Of a stretch of DNA of 7,062 nt, positions 6,267 to 7,062 are shown in pieces; the first letter of the stretch is position 1, and each line of letters opens with the position of its first letter. The stretch comes from Bacteriovorax sp. UBA1852. GTDB lineage: Bacteria; Bdellovibrionota; Bacteriovoracia; Bacteriovoracales; Bacteriovoracaceae. The position numbers and the translations under genes are program-made. The notes below the pieces were generated by a model. It did not search any database. It was not told where the DNA came from and saw only the letters and a list, made by a program, of their open reading frames with translations. The DNA lies in the NCBI GenBank assembly GCA_002338505.1, contig DDIK01000036.1, positions 1 to 7,062 on the forward strand, given 5' to 3'.

Positions 6267-7062
6267 TGACCTTTTACTTTATTAGATTCTTTATAAGTTA
6301 TATTTTTAAAGCTAAGACCCGCCAGCGCCTATTTCTTATGGCCATGGTGGGTCTTTTCCTTTCTTGTATTTCACTAGTTATTGTCCAAGCAACACTTAGA
6401 GGCCTTCAAGATAATCGTATTGATAGAGCAAAGTCTATCATGGGTCATTATGTTGTCTCTGATTTTGATGATGTTAAAGAGCTTGAAAGCTTCTTAAATG
6501 ATAACTCCATACTTTATAATAAAGAATTTTTTATCGAAGGCCTAGTAAGGTTTCATGGCAGACTTGCTCCTGTTATTATTCACGGCATAACAAGTACTGA
6601 CTTTTTACCTGAGTTTCTAGGAAAGAAAGTCTATCGTGATCAGATATACGCTTCTGATTACATTAGTATGAAGCTTAAATCGACACTTTCAGATGAATTA
6701 ACCATACTCTCTCCGCTCTATACAGATCCATTCTTTGGAGATATTCCAAGACAGAAGTCTCTTTCACATAATCGCTTTGTGGAAACCCTAGAGCCTGATA
6801 TCGATGAATATCATGTCTGGACTGATATCAGAAATATTCATTATCTCACCACAGAAAGATCATACAATACAGTGAGAATTTATGAAGATATTAGTGAAAA
6901 TTACCTCGCTGAGCTAACTAAGCTCTTTCCATCAAGTAAGTTTACTTCTTGGGAATCTGAAAATAAAAACCTTCTCTACGCTCTAAGTTTAGAGAACTCT
7001 ATAATGATCTTTCTCTTTATGGCGACTGTGTTTCTTGTTGTCATCTCAATCGCAGGTGGCCT
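6266..7062 (+). CDS. LolC/LolE-type ABC transporter permease, 3' end beyond window
   Basis: The frame opens at an ATG whose A is the last base of the fadJ stop (TAATG) and stays open to the window end, giving 265 residues. A short amphipathic start (FYFIRFFISYIFKAKTRQR) leads into membrane helix 1 (about 22-42) and then GLQDNRIDRAKSIMGHYVV, which matches the region after the first helix in LolC/LolE/MacB-type permeases (helix, Gly-phi-Gln, then a conserved Gly-His). About 200 periplasmic residues follow. A second helix starts at about 246 with LENSIMIFLFMATVFLVVISIAGG, as where LolC/E proteins re-enter the membrane. In the Lol system the permease, with the LolD ATPase, releases lipoproteins from the inner membrane to LolA. 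About two thirds of the usual 400 residues are visible. The start has no strong Shine-Dalgarno sequence, so it probably depends on translational coupling with fadJ. Another MacB/FtsX-family exporter role is possible. Confidence 0.8.
   Translation, partial: MTFYFIRFFISYIFKAKTRQRLFLMAMVGLFLSCISLVIVQATLRGLQDNRIDRAKSIMGHYVVSDFDDVKELESFLNDNSILYNKEFFIEGLVRFHGRLAPVIIHGITSTDFLPEFLGKKVYRDQIYASDYISMKLKSTLSDELTILSPLYTDPFFGDIPRQKSLSHNRFVETLEPDIDEYHVWTDIRNIHYLTTERSYNTVRIYEDISENYLAELTKLFPSSKFTSWESENKNLLYALSLENSIMIFLFMATVFLVVISIAGG

Overview
The window is a compact, AT-rich stretch of bacterial chromosome in which every gene lies on the + strand. Gene content points to a Gram-negative bacterium: an outer-membrane beta-barrel protein, a LolC/LolE-type permease and a fadIJ-type beta-oxidation pair. 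The low GC, codon usage and this mix would suit a marine Bdellovibrionota such as Halobacteriovorax or Bacteriovorax. That placement is an impression, not something proven by the sequence.

Layout. (1) Nt 2-1219 is the 3' part of a gene that begins before the window; its product faintly resembles the C-terminal half of an FAD-dependent amine-oxidase/phytoene-desaturase-like protein. (2) Nt 1241-1474 encodes a 77-residue prepilin-like protein with a type IV/Flp-style leader, apparently driven by an extended -10 promoter so close to the ATG that the mRNA may be leaderless. (3) Nt 1624-2682 encodes a secreted protein with a charged helical segment followed by a roughly 220-residue outer-membrane beta-barrel; it has its own promoter and a strong intrinsic terminator. 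(4) After that terminator comes an operon: a FadI/HADHB-type thiolase (2839-4125), a FadJ/FadB-type multifunctional alpha subunit (4143-6268 region, ending at 6266) and the start of a LolC/LolE-type ABC permease (6266 to the window end).

How the genes work together. The thiolase and alpha subunit together make a complete trifunctional fatty-acid beta-oxidation complex: hydration and dehydrogenation by the alpha subunit, thiolysis by the beta subunit. All catalytic residues I could check are present in both. The permease is translationally coupled to the alpha subunit through a one-base stop/start overlap, so lipoprotein export or another MacB/FtsX-type function appears to be co-expressed with fatty-acid degradation. 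A perfect 7-bp inverted repeat lies over the -10 box of the fad promoter and is a plausible operator.

No RNA genes, insertion sequences, CRISPR arrays or phage genes were seen. There is no gene-free stretch longer than 160 bases. Nothing here amounts to a clear new system; the most interesting items are the leaderless prepilin-like gene, the candidate fad operator and the fad-lol coupling.
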